Shown: piece after piece, positions 1-6,445 of the stretch
Layout of the letters: each line of letters begins with the position of its first letter
Position numbering within the stretch: the stretch's first letter is position 1
Source of the DNA: Candidatus Methanophagales archaeon
GTDB taxonomy: Archaea; Halobacteriota; Syntropharchaeia; Alkanophagales; Methanospirareceae
Length of the DNA: 6,750 nt
Direction: 5' to 3'
NCBI GenBank assembly: GCA_021161765.1
Contig: JAGGZZ010000073.1
Coordinates: 1-6,750 of the forward strand
Made by a program: the position numbers and the translations under genes
Notes under the pieces: generated by a model
Seen by the model: the letters and a program-made list of their open reading frames with translations, nothing else
Told to the model about the DNA's origin: nothing
Databases searched by the model: none

Positions 1-2
1 GA

Positions 3-719
3 GCGGATGTTCTGGTTATAATGATGAGGGAAATAGACAGGTTGGGGGAAATCGTGGATATAGCACCTCAAAATCTCATTGAAATCATTGAAAAGCTCGC
101 AAGTCGAATTTTGAAACTCAGAGAGGCGGGTTTTAGAAGTGTCGTTCTCGGCGGAGACCATGGTTTTCTTTACCATAGGAAAGAACCCGAAAGGGTGCAA
201 TGCAACGCAGAGTTAATTAAGTGGAGGTTTGCAATAAACACATCAGAAGGTAATTTTGTGACTAAATCCGAGGATGCCGGTATTAACAGCAATTTGTTAC
301 TCGGATTTCCTGCGGGAACCTCTGTTTTTGCCGTGCAAGGAAGAACGCCTGAATTCGTTCACGGTGGGTTGAGTTTGCAGGAGACTGTTGTTCCTGTTGT
401 GACTCTAAAACTTGCGAAGCCGAAGGAAAAGGTCAAAGTCAGCGTTGAATATTCTGAACCGATAACATCAAGGATAGTTTTGATAAAACTCAAATCTTCT
501 TTTGAGAAGTTGGATGTGGAGTCAAGAAAAGTGTATGTCGAGGTGAACAATAAGAAATCGGATGTGATTACCATCGTTCCGGGAAAGGCTGAAACGGCTA
601 GGCTGAGTTGGTTATCTGAATTCGAGGAAGCTCCGGAAGAGGTAGGGATTAAAGTTGTTGATTATGATACGGGGGAAGTGATGAGCAAAAGGAAGACTAA
701 AGTGAGTTTGTTAATGTGA
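3..719 (+). CDS. PglZ-domain protein, 3' part (5' end outside window)
   Basis: This is the C-terminal 238 residues of a PglZ-family protein (alkaline-phosphatase superfamily). The frame is open to the left edge, so the ATG at 21 is probably internal. Visible motifs are a DHGFL segment at nt 156-170, matching the metal-binding Asp-His typical of the superfamily, and HGGLSLQE followed by VVPVV at nt 360-398, which is the hallmark C-terminal motif of PglZ domains. About 100 residues follow with a beta-rich, Ig-like look and no recognised motif. PglZ proteins are found in BREX and other phage-defence loci and in some archaeal loci of unknown role; they are thought to be phosphatases or phosphodiesterases, but the substrate is not settled. 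Upstream partners lie outside the window, so the system type cannot be named. The gene ends with TGA one base before the lysS stop on the other strand. The family call is strong; a role in defence is inference. Confidence 0.85.
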   Translation, partial: ADVLVIMMREIDRLGEIVDIAPQNLIEIIEKLASRILKLREAGFRSVVLGGDHGFLYHRKEPERVQCNAELIKWRFAINTSEGNFVTKSEDAGINSNLLLGFPAGTSVFAVQGRTPEFVHGGLSLQETVVPVVTLKLAKPKEKVKVSVEYSEPITSRIVLIKLKSSFEKLDVESRKVYVEVNNKKSDVITIVPGKAETARLSWLSEFEEAPEEVGIKVVDYDTGEVMSKRKTKVSLLM

Positions 720-720
720 C

Positions 721-2247
721 TTATGTTTCTCCCACCGCTTCAAACCTTCTCTTCAAGAATTTCGTATCCAACGAAGCGAGTAGCCAGCCCGCACGGGGTC
801 CCGAAGGCTGTTTCAACAGTGCGACATAAATCGCTTTGAATACCTCTTTTGCTTCTATGTTTGTAGCGGAAGCAACCTCGTATATTTTATTATGCCACGC
901 CGAAGCATCCAGGCTCGTACCTTCCTTTAGTTCGCCCGCTATCCGCTTCAATGCCTTTTTCTGCGCATCGGACAAACTTTTTATTTCCTCTGCCGGCAGC
1001 GCCGATTGCAATTCGAACTTCACATTTGGAGGTGCGTATTTCCGCAGCCAATTCGCCACATATACCGCTTTTTTCCTTAACTCCTCCATTTCCTCCGCGT
1101 CATCCGCATGAACTTCGTATCCGCTTCTTTTGATGACCTTAAGGAGTTCGGAAAACTCACCACGTGCAATCTGCACGAGCGTTATGAAATGCCTGAACGG
1201 TATTTTACCTGCAACACCACCGCCTATTCCGCCTATTTCTCGCTCGTATTCGTCTATCAGGTGCAGTAAAGGCAAACCGGGGTCGAATTCTATGTGCTTA
1301 TCCGGTCGCACTCTCAAAATAACGTGCTTTAAAATCTCCGGCGGTATGGTTTCTAACATCTCGTGCACCGGGATATTCGTCCCCAGAGAAGACGACATAG
1401 CCGTGACTTTCGCCTTCGTGCCTTCTCGCTCCTTCCTCTTCAACAGGATATGTTCAAAAGGGATAGGATATGGCGCTTCGTAATTGTAGATTTCCGCTGA
1501 TATCCTCTTCCCTGTATCGTAAGACCCGCCAGGCGCGGCATGGTCCTTGCCAAAAGGCTCGACGGTAACGCCCAGGATTTTCCATCTCGCTGCCCAGTCT
1601 ATCCGCCACGCTAATTTACCACCACCTTTAAACGAAGCAACGCCCTTGTTTCCACATTCGCATTCATAATATGCTTCCTCCTTATCCATGTCGTACCCCG
1701 TTACAACCGCGGATGTGATTCTGCCACAAGCATCACAAAGAGGATTAAAAGGCGTCCACTTGTCGGACACTTGCCTGCCTGAAATTTGCCCTATTATCTT
1801 CGATATTTCTTCTCTTCTCGTAATCGCCTCTTTTATCACGTCCACGTACATCCCCGACTTATACATCTCATCAGCTTTGAACGTCGTTATCTCTATGCCT
1901 AAATCAGTTAACGAATCAAGGAACGGCTGTAAAAAGTGCTCGGCATAGGTGCTGAGGCGCCCTTCCGGGTCGGGTATTTCCGATAGTGGTTTTCCTACGT
2001 GCGCTTCGTATTCTTCGGGAAGAAACGGGTATCTCCTCCGCAGCGGGTCAAAAGTGTCAGCGACATAGATAAGTTTTGCTTCCACGCCCATGTCCACGAG
2101 AGCGGAACAGACTGCATCTCCAGTTATTATCTCTCGCAGATTCCCCACGTGAATGTCCCCTGAGGGTGTAATACCGGTAGCAACAACATGCTCTTTCTCT
2201 TTCCTTCGCTCCACGATGTCCTTTGCGATTACTAACGACCAGTGCAT
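721..2247 (-). CDS. lysS: Lysyl-tRNA synthetase, class I (archaeal type)
   Basis: This 508-residue cytosolic enzyme attaches lysine to tRNA-Lys using ATP. The class I form is typical of archaea and of normal length here. The start MHW is a usual one for archaeal LysRS-I. The HIGH-type motif is HVGN at residues 33-36, preceded by ATGITPSGDI. A zinc-binding insertion carries CDAC (171-174) and CEC (196-198). GKDHAAPGGSYDTGK (233-247) is strongly characteristic of the family. The KMSKS-type loop reads AMSSS (283-287), so the first lysine of the motif is absent. The C-terminal half is helical, as expected for the anticodon-binding domain, and ends with PRAGWLLASLDTKFLKRRF. The start overlaps the end of the upstream zinc-ribbon gene by 16 nt, so the two are probably one transcript with coupled translation. 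The stop is one base from the convergent PglZ stop. Confidence 0.97.
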   Translation of the reverse strand: MHWSLVIAKDIVERRKEKEHVVATGITPSGDIHVGNLREIITGDAVCSALVDMGVEAKLIYVADTFDPLRRRYPFLPEEYEAHVGKPLSEIPDPEGRLSTYAEHFLQPFLDSLTDLGIEITTFKADEMYKSGMYVDVIKEAITRREEISKIIGQISGRQVSDKWTPFNPLCDACGRITSAVVTGYDMDKEEAYYECECGNKGVASFKGGGKLAWRIDWAARWKILGVTVEPFGKDHAAPGGSYDTGKRISAEIYNYEAPYPIPFEHILLKRKEREGTKAKVTAMSSSLGTNIPVHEMLETIPPEILKHVILRVRPDKHIEFDPGLPLLHLIDEYEREIGGIGGGVAGKIPFRHFITLVQIARGEFSELLKVIKRSGYEVHADDAEEMEELRKKAVYVANWLRKYAPPNVKFELQSALPAEEIKSLSDAQKKALKRIAGELKEGTSLDASAWHNKIYEVASATNIEAKEVFKAIYVALLKQPSGPRAGWLLASLDTKFLKRRFEAVGET

Positions 2248-2471
2248 TTTTTCTTTTTCACCTCTATGACTTTTCCGTTCTCATCTAACACGAATTCGAG
2301 TAAAAACCTATCCACTTTTGATGCTTTTGGGTTCCAGGTCCTTCCACAGACTCCACACTCGACATCGCTGCCCAATTCTATGACATACCAGCTTGCATCT
2401 GCGTATGGCGTTCCACAATAAGGGCAAATACTAACAGCAACATCCAGGAAGGCTTTCTTTTGTTCCAACAC
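2232..2471 (-). CDS. Small zinc-ribbon protein upstream of lysS
   Basis: This is a 79-residue protein that I do not recognise by name. It has two CxxC knuckles, CPYC at residues 16-19 and CGVC at 39-42, a typical zinc-ribbon spacing. A short beta-rich stretch (FLLEFVLDENGKVIEV) and a basic tail (KKKKCTGR) follow. The start is GTG at 2471-2469; an in-frame TAA lies three codons upstream, so no longer version is possible. TTG at 2468-2466 is an alternative. No clear ribosome binding site is seen in the A-rich leader. The TAG stop (2234-2232) lies inside the lysS coding start, giving a 16-nt overlap and suggesting coupled expression. A nucleic-acid-binding or translation-related role would fit the fold and the neighbour, but that is inference. 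No signal peptide or membrane segment is seen. Confidence 0.8.
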   Translation of the reverse strand: MLEQKKAFLDVAVSICPYCGTPYADASWYVIELGSDVECGVCGRTWNPKASKVDRFLLEFVLDENGKVIEVKKKKCTGR

Positions 2472-2507
2472 TTTTTCTTTTTAGAAAACACTTTCTTTTA
2501 GAAAAAG
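2469..2507. repeat. Two tandem imperfect copies of a CACTTT-CTTTT-AGAAAA unit
   Basis: Positions 2469-2488 and 2489-2507 are adjacent near-copies: CACTTT, then a T/C tract, then TAGAAAA. The second copy has fewer T residues and ends AGAAAAAG. The outer arms CTTTTTCT (2471-2478) and AGAAAAAG (2500-2507) are also inverted repeats of each other. The first copy includes the GTG start of the zinc-ribbon gene on the minus strand, so the repeat lies in its leader and first codon. The 12-mer TTTTAGAAAAAG at 2496-2507 recurs exactly at 5925-5936, at the cas1 stop. Confidence 0.55.
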
Positions 2508-2517
2508 AACCTGTGCT

Positions 2518-2537
2518 AAGAAAATAAAATTCTTTTG
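2518..2537 (-). promoter_or_regulatory. Candidate BRE/TATA promoter for the zinc-ribbon/lysS operon
   Basis: Read on the minus strand, this segment gives ACCAAAAG followed by AATTTTATTT, resembling an archaeal BRE plus TATA element. It lies about 50 bp upstream of the GTG start, which would leave a leader of roughly 25-30 nt. The whole spacer is AT-rich, so chance matches are likely and confidence is low. Confidence 0.35.
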
Positions 2538-2540
2538 GTA

Positions 2541-2585
2541 AAGCTTTTCTTCTTAAGAAAAGGTTTGTGCTAAAAGAAAAAGCTT
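2541..2585. repeat. 45-bp nested palindromic element in the divergent spacer
   Basis: The outer arms AAGCTTTT (2541-2548) and AAAAGCTT (2578-2585) are perfect inverted repeats. Inside, CTTTTCTT (2544-2551) and AAGAAAAG (2555-2562) form an alternative 8-bp stem with a 3-nt loop. The inner part continues GGTTTGTGCTAAAAG. A related stretch with GTGCTAAGAAAA lies at 2512-2524, and AAGCTTTT plus AGAAAA and GGTTTG recur around 5907-5941. It may be a small dispersed palindromic repeat; no encoded protein and no clear target-site duplication are seen. Confidence 0.55.
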
Positions 2586-2590
2586 AAATG
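2576..2590 (+). promoter_or_regulatory. Candidate BRE/TATA promoter for purL (and cas1)
   Basis: GAAAAAGCTTAAATG is a good match to an archaeal purine-rich BRE followed by a TATA box. It ends about 52 bp before the purL ATG. Transcription starting about 25 bp downstream, near 2610-2615, would leave a leader of about 30 nt. Its BRE half overlaps the right arm of the palindromic element at 2541-2585. As only 6 bp separate purL and cas1, this promoter may also drive cas1. The assignment rests on sequence likeness and position only. Confidence 0.55.
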
Positions 2591-2642
2591 TCTCTTCGGT
2601 AAGTAAAAATAGATAAAAAGAAAGTGAATTCTTCACAAGACC

Positions 2643-4946
2643 ATGAAAAGGATTGAAATAAGGATAAGAGATGCGAAAGAAGAAGAATTGAAGCGTATAA
2701 GTGACGATATGGGACTCTCGCTGAATTTAGAGGAGATGAAGAGGATAAAACGATATTTCGTTGCGAAAAAGCGAGAACCGACGGATGTGGAATTACAAAG
2801 CATTGCACAAGCGTGGTCGGAGCATTGCTGTTACAAGAGTTCAAAAAGAATCTTGCAGAAGTTCATTTTTGGCATAGAAGCGCCGCAAAATATGCTGGTG
2901 ATAAAAGAAGATGCGGGTGTGGTGGAATTTGACGAAGAACATGCTTATGTCGTGGCATTCGAGAGTCACAACCACCCTTCAGCCGTCGAACCGTACGGAG
3001 GTGCGGCAACCGGAATAGGTGGCATTGTGCGGGATGTAATCTGCATGGGTGCACAGCCCATTGCCTTGATAGACCCTCTGTTCTTCGGGCAGTTGAGTCA
3101 TCCAGACGAAAAACTTCCTGTGGGAATAAAGCATCCACGGTTTTTGTTTAATGGTGTCGTTTCCGGTATAGGCGACTACGGGAATCGAATAGGCATTCCA
3201 ACCTGTGCGGGCATGGTTTATTTCGATGATGGTTATGTAGGCAATTGCGTGGTGAACGTGGGCTGCGTGGGAATAATGAATAAGGCAGATTTGAGCAGAA
3301 GCTGGGCGAAGCCAGGCGAAGTGCTTGTTCTGGTCGGCGGTAAAACAGGCAGGGACGGCATACACGGCGTTACTTTTGCTTCTGTCGAGTTAACGGGCGA
3401 AGAGGAATCGCGAAGTGCCGTTCAAGTTGGCGACCCGATAACGAAAGAACCGCTAATGCATGCTATATCGGAAGCAAATGAGCTTGGGCTGATAAGCGGG
3501 ATGAAAGACCTCGGTGGCGGCGGGTTATCCTGTGCTGTGAGCGAGATGAGCCATGCAGGAGGGTGCGGTGCTGACGTCCATTTAGAGCGTGTAAAGCTAA
3601 AAGAAGAGGGACTCGACGGATGGGAGATATGGGTTTCAGAATCGCAGGAACGGTTTTTAATCGCCGTTTCGGGGGACAACGTAGAAGGATTGCTGGCGAT
3701 ATTCGATAAGTGGGACATAGATGCAGTGGTTATAGGGCAGACTTTTAAGAAAAGGCCACAGGTACGGATTTTTTATGAGGGGGAACGCATATTTGAGCTG
3801 GATACGGATTTCCTTGTTGCATGTCCTATTCATGAGCGTCCAAAGGAGATAAGGAAGAAAGAAGAGGAGGAAGTTTCAATAGAAGAGCCAAAAGACTACA
3901 ACGAGGTTTTAACGTGGTTGCTCGCTGCACCAAACATCACCTCGAGGGAAAGCATCATAAGACAATATGACCATGAAGTGCGGGCTTCTACCGTACTAAA
4001 ACCGATGCAAGGGGTAATAGGAAAACAGACGCATGGAGATGCTGCGGTGATTAAGCCGCTGGAGGAGTCATATAAAGGACTTGCCATTACTTCTGACGTG
4101 AATCCGTCTTTTTGCAAACTAAATCCGTTCTGGGGTGCTGCAAGTGCGATAGACGAGGTATGCAGGAATTTGACCGCGGTGGGTGCAGTGCCGCATTCAC
4201 TTGCCGACTGCTTGAACTTCGGCAATCCTGAGAAGCCGGACCGAATGGGTGATTTCTATGAATGCTGTCGTGGATTGGGCTACATGGCATCTTCGCTTGG
4301 CGTACCTTTTGTGAGTGGCAACGTAAGCTTTTACAATGAATCAGCAGCTATGGATGAATCTATCCCCCCTACGCCGGCGGTGCTGGGTATAGGGATATGC
4401 GAAGATGGACGAGAATGCATTACCGTGGATGTGAAAGAAGCAGACGGGAATTTGTTATATGTGATGGGAGAAACGAAAGCGGAGCTGGGTGGGAGTGAAT
4501 ATTATAGGTTAAGGCATGTAGAAGGAGGAATTGTGCCGAGGACCGAGCCTGAGGTGCTGATGCAGAGCATGAACGCATTAAGGGAAGCGATGCAGGCGGG
4601 ATTAATAGCAAGTTGTCATGACCTTTCAGAAGGCGGTCTTGGTGTTGCCGTATGCGAAATGCTATTGGGTGGCGACATCGGCGCTTCAATTGACCTTGCA
4701 GGCGTCAAACCCGAGCTAAGAAGTGATTATAAGTTGTTCTCGGAATCTAACACGAGATGGGTGGTGGAGGTGTGGAGGGAGGAAAAGAGAAGGTTTGAGG
4801 ATTGGCTAAAGGAAAGGAAGGTTTATGTAACTAAAATAGGAGAGACAGTAGGAGAGAAGAGGGTAGGTATTTGTGATGGGAAAAAAGAGCTGGTGGAGAT
4901 TTCGTTAGAAGAAGTGAGAGAAGCGTGGGGTGGGGAGATTTGTTGA
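2643..4946 (+). CDS. purL: Phosphoribosylformylglycinamidine synthase subunit PurL
   Basis: This 767-residue synthetase subunit of FGAM synthase converts FGAR, ATP and glutamine-derived ammonia to FGAM in purine synthesis. In organisms with this small PurL, the partners PurQ and PurS are separate proteins; neither is in the window. Two tandem PurM-like halves are visible. The first has SEHCCYKSSK (59-68, His61), FESHNHPSAVEPYGGAATG (106-124, His109/His111) and DLGGGGLSCAVSEMS (289-303). A charged linker rich in Lys/Glu follows near 399-420. The second half has QYDHEVRAST (441-450), SGNVSFYNES (558-567) and SCHDLSEGGLGVAVCEM (657-673). The family motifs look intact and the length is normal. 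The ATG at 2643 is the best start; no strong ribosome binding site precedes it, and a short inverted repeat GTGAA/TTCAC (2624-2636) lies just upstream. cas1 starts 6 bp after the stop. Confidence 0.97.
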   Translation: MKRIEIRIRDAKEEELKRISDDMGLSLNLEEMKRIKRYFVAKKREPTDVELQSIAQAWSEHCCYKSSKRILQKFIFGIEAPQNMLVIKEDAGVVEFDEEHAYVVAFESHNHPSAVEPYGGAATGIGGIVRDVICMGAQPIALIDPLFFGQLSHPDEKLPVGIKHPRFLFNGVVSGIGDYGNRIGIPTCAGMVYFDDGYVGNCVVNVGCVGIMNKADLSRSWAKPGEVLVLVGGKTGRDGIHGVTFASVELTGEEESRSAVQVGDPITKEPLMHAISEANELGLISGMKDLGGGGLSCAVSEMSHAGGCGADVHLERVKLKEEGLDGWEIWVSESQERFLIAVSGDNVEGLLAIFDKWDIDAVVIGQTFKKRPQVRIFYEGERIFELDTDFLVACPIHERPKEIRKKEEEEVSIEEPKDYNEVLTWLLAAPNITSRESIIRQYDHEVRASTVLKPMQGVIGKQTHGDAAVIKPLEESYKGLAITSDVNPSFCKLNPFWGAASAIDEVCRNLTAVGAVPHSLADCLNFGNPEKPDRMGDFYECCRGLGYMASSLGVPFVSGNVSFYNESAAMDESIPPTPAVLGIGICEDGRECITVDVKEADGNLLYVMGETKAELGGSEYYRLRHVEGGIVPRTEPEVLMQSMNALREAMQAGLIASCHDLSEGGLGVAVCEMLLGGDIGASIDLAGVKPELRSDYKLFSESNTRWVVEVWREEKRRFEDWLKERKVYVTKIGETVGEKRVGICDGKKELVEISLEEVREAWGGEIC

Positions 4947-4952
4947 TAAAAA

Positions 4953-5930
4953 ATGCAATTGGTGATAAACACATACGGGTCTTATCTAAGGAAGAAGGGA
5001 AACTGTTTTTTAGTTCGGAAAGATGACAAAGTGTTTGAAGTATCTGTGAATAAGGTTGACAGCATTTTAATCACTACGGCTGCGTATATTTCCACGGATG
5101 CAATCAAGTTTGCCGTGGATAACAACATAGACATCGTTTTTCTCGATTCTTACGGCGACCCTTACGGGCGTGTGTGGCATCCTAAATTAGGAAGCACGAC
5201 GTTGATAAGACGGCGGCAACTGGAGATGTATGACAAAGCCGAAGGGCTGAACCTGGCAAAGAAATGGGGCATTCAAAAGTTTGATAATCAAATAGAGTTA
5301 CTGAAAAGGCTGAAGAAGGCGAGAGCAGAGAAAAAAGATGAATTGGAAGCAAGCATAAAAGAAATTGGACAATTGAAAGAGAGAATGAAGGGGTTAAAAG
5401 GCACAATCGAAGAAAGAAGACAAACGATGCTGGGTATAGAAGGTATGGCATCAAAAAAATATTTTGAAGCGCTATCTTTGATTATGCCAGAGAAGTTCAA
5501 ATTTAAGGGAAGGAGCAGGAATCCCGCGACGGATGAGTTTAATGCTATGCTGAATTACGGATATGGCGTTCTGTATTCAATGGTGGAGAAGGCGTGCATC
5601 ATCGCGGGTTTAGACCCTTATATCGGATTTCTTCATACTGATAACTACAACAAGAAATCGCTGGTCTTTGACATTATAGAAATGTTTAGGGCGTTTGTGG
5701 ATGAACCTGTGGTTCATCTGTTCAGCAAACGGAAGGTAAAGGAGGAATATTTTGATAAAATACAGCACGGGTTGAGTTTGAATAAAGAAGGAAAAGCGGT
5801 GTTGATAGAAGCGCTAAACGAGACTTTTGAAAAGACAATAAAGTACAAAGGCAGGAATATAAAGACGAAAAACGTCGTTCAGTTTGAGTGTCATAGGATT
5901 GCGAACAAGCTTTTAAAACAAACCTTTTAG
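4953..5930 (+). CDS. cas1: CRISPR-associated endonuclease Cas1
   Basis: This 325-residue metal-dependent integrase, with Cas2, inserts new spacers into CRISPR arrays. The N-terminal beta-rich domain (about 1-85) contains VINTYGS, DSILITT, ISTDAI and IVFLDSYGDPYGRVWHP. A Lys/Glu-rich, probably coiled-coil stretch spans about 112-158. The catalytic helical domain has the three expected metal ligands: Glu163 in GIEGMASKKYF, His228 in GFLHTDNYNKKS and Glu243 in FDIIEMFR. Length is typical and no lesion is seen, so it is probably active. The start MQLVINTYGS is a standard Cas1 beginning. A purine-rich GGGGAG lies about 15 bp upstream, inside the purL end, so translation may be coupled to purL. The stop codon lies within a hairpin (5919-5941), so the last residues QTF are encoded by the palindrome. 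Subtype cannot be assigned without effector genes or repeats. Confidence 0.96.
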   Translation: MQLVINTYGSYLRKKGNCFLVRKDDKVFEVSVNKVDSILITTAAYISTDAIKFAVDNNIDIVFLDSYGDPYGRVWHPKLGSTTLIRRRQLEMYDKAEGLNLAKKWGIQKFDNQIELLKRLKKARAEKKDELEASIKEIGQLKERMKGLKGTIEERRQTMLGIEGMASKKYFEALSLIMPEKFKFKGRSRNPATDEFNAMLNYGYGVLYSMVEKACIIAGLDPYIGFLHTDNYNKKSLVFDIIEMFRAFVDEPVVHLFSKRKVKEEYFDKIQHGLSLNKEGKAVLIEALNETFEKTIKYKGRNIKTKNVVQFECHRIANKLLKQTF

Positions 5931-5941
5931 AAAAAGGTTTG
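5919..5941. repeat. 10-bp-stem hairpin straddling the cas1 stop codon
   Basis: CAAACCTTTT (5919-5928) and AAAAGGTTTG (5932-5941) are perfect inverted repeats around a 3-nt loop AGA. The cas1 TAG (5928-5930) sits at the loop. The element shares the exact 12-mer TTTTAGAAAAAG with 2496-2507, and AAGCTTTT (5907-5914) plus GGTTTG with the spacer element at 2541-2585. No T-run follows the right arm, so it is not a classic intrinsic terminator. It could still slow transcription, protect the RNA end or mark a small repeat insertion. Confidence 0.7.
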
Positions 5942-5977
5942 ATCCAAAAACAATCACATAATCAGGATGAAGGACAA

Positions 5978-6211
5978 ATGGTGATTAAAAGAAAGAGAAA
6001 GACCACAATTAACTCTAATTTGAGACACATAAAGATTTATTTGGATACAAACGTGTGGTGCAGGCCATTTGACGAGCAGACACAGCAAAGGATAATTGAT
6101 GAGGGGGAAGCGTTTTTAAAAATACTGGAGAAGGTTCATGCAGAACGAAAGTATAAAATAAAAGTAAAGAATCCCATAGAATTTATAGAAGAAAATGGCA
6201 ACAAATACTGA
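5978..6211 (+). pseudogene. PIN-domain (VapC-like) toxin remnant with internal deletion
   Basis: The reading frame from ATG 5978 gives 77 residues, about half a PIN domain. Residues 18-25 (IKIYLDTN) match the first PIN strand with its catalytic Asp23, followed by VWCRPFDEQ, as in many archaeal PIN toxins. After about residue 52 (KVHA) it jumps to ERKYKIKVKNPIEFIEE, which looks like the last strand and tail of such proteins. The central region that would hold the other acidic ligands of the nuclease site is absent, so it should not be an active RNase. The normal start position (MKIYLDTN in relatives, from general knowledge) reads ATA at 6029-6031, so the current ATG adds 17 unusual residues. 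The frame is also open back to TTG 5939. A ribosome-binding-like AGGATG lies at 5964-5969. Its end overlaps the next ORF by 17 nt. It could alternatively be an expressed short protein of new function. Confidence 0.7.
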
Positions 6212-6407
6212 AGATCTAAAAGTCTTGGAAAAAGTGGCATCTATGGCTAAAAGAGAACTAGATCCCGTTGAATATGCGAGATTTTTGGAGTTAATAACAC
6301 CTAAGACGGGGGATTCTACAAAGGAATTAAGAGAAATCCGCGATGTTGAATCTTATGAAGAGATTATAGAACGATTAAAGAAAGTGAATGTCCGAATATT
6401 ACCATAG
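6195..6407 (+). CDS. Small acidic helical protein, possible antitoxin partner of the PIN remnant
   Basis: This 70-residue protein matches no family I can name with confidence. It is rich in Glu, Lys and Arg and looks largely helical (EDLKVLEKVASMAKRELD, EYARFLELI and YEEIIERLKKV). No signal peptide, membrane segment or Cys motif is seen. Its ATG lies inside the end of the PIN remnant (17-nt overlap, different frame), as in tightly coupled toxin-antitoxin pairs, although the usual VapBC order is antitoxin first. It could be the antitoxin left behind after the toxin was deleted, or an unrelated small gene. It ends 42 nt before cas2. An antitoxin role is inference from position and composition only. 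Confidence 0.6.
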   Translation: MATNTEDLKVLEKVASMAKRELDPVEYARFLELITPKTGDSTKELREIRDVESYEEIIERLKKVNVRILP

Positions 6408-6440
6408 CCCTGGTGGTTCTCCAAAAGGGGCGGTCACAGT

Positions 6441-6445
6441 GAGGT
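6441..6445 (+). promoter_or_regulatory. Ribosome binding site of cas2
   Basis: GAGGT, within GTGAGGTAAAAATG, is complementary to the 3' end of 16S rRNA and lies 4 nt before the cas2 ATG. It fixes the start codon and is the clearest Shine-Dalgarno sequence in the window. Confidence 0.75.

Noticed and set aside
21..719. ATG at 21 as the true start of the PglZ gene
   Set aside because: The frame is open upstream to the window edge with PglZ-like sequence (ADVLVIMMREID), and PglZ domains need a longer N-terminal part.
836..1948. Open frames on the plus strand opposite lysS
   Set aside because: They lie entirely antisense to a well-conserved gene, show no family motifs and have biased, low-complexity translations.
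2469..2590. Repeats in the divergent spacer as a small CRISPR array
   Set aside because: The units are imperfect, AT-rich and lack evenly sized unique spacers; they are better described as palindromic or tandem spacer repeats.
2863..5500. Open frames on the minus strand opposite purL and cas1
   Set aside because: They are shadows of strongly conserved coding sequence, with no recognisable motif or ribosome binding site.
5919..5941. Hairpin after cas1 as a classic intrinsic terminator
   Set aside because: No T-run follows the right arm; the downstream bases are GATCCAAAAAC. It is kept only as a palindromic repeat.
5939..5977. TTG at 5939 as the start of the PIN remnant
   Set aside because: It would lie inside the hairpin and add 13 unrelated residues; ATG 5978 has a purine-rich upstream sequence. 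Neither matches the usual PIN start.
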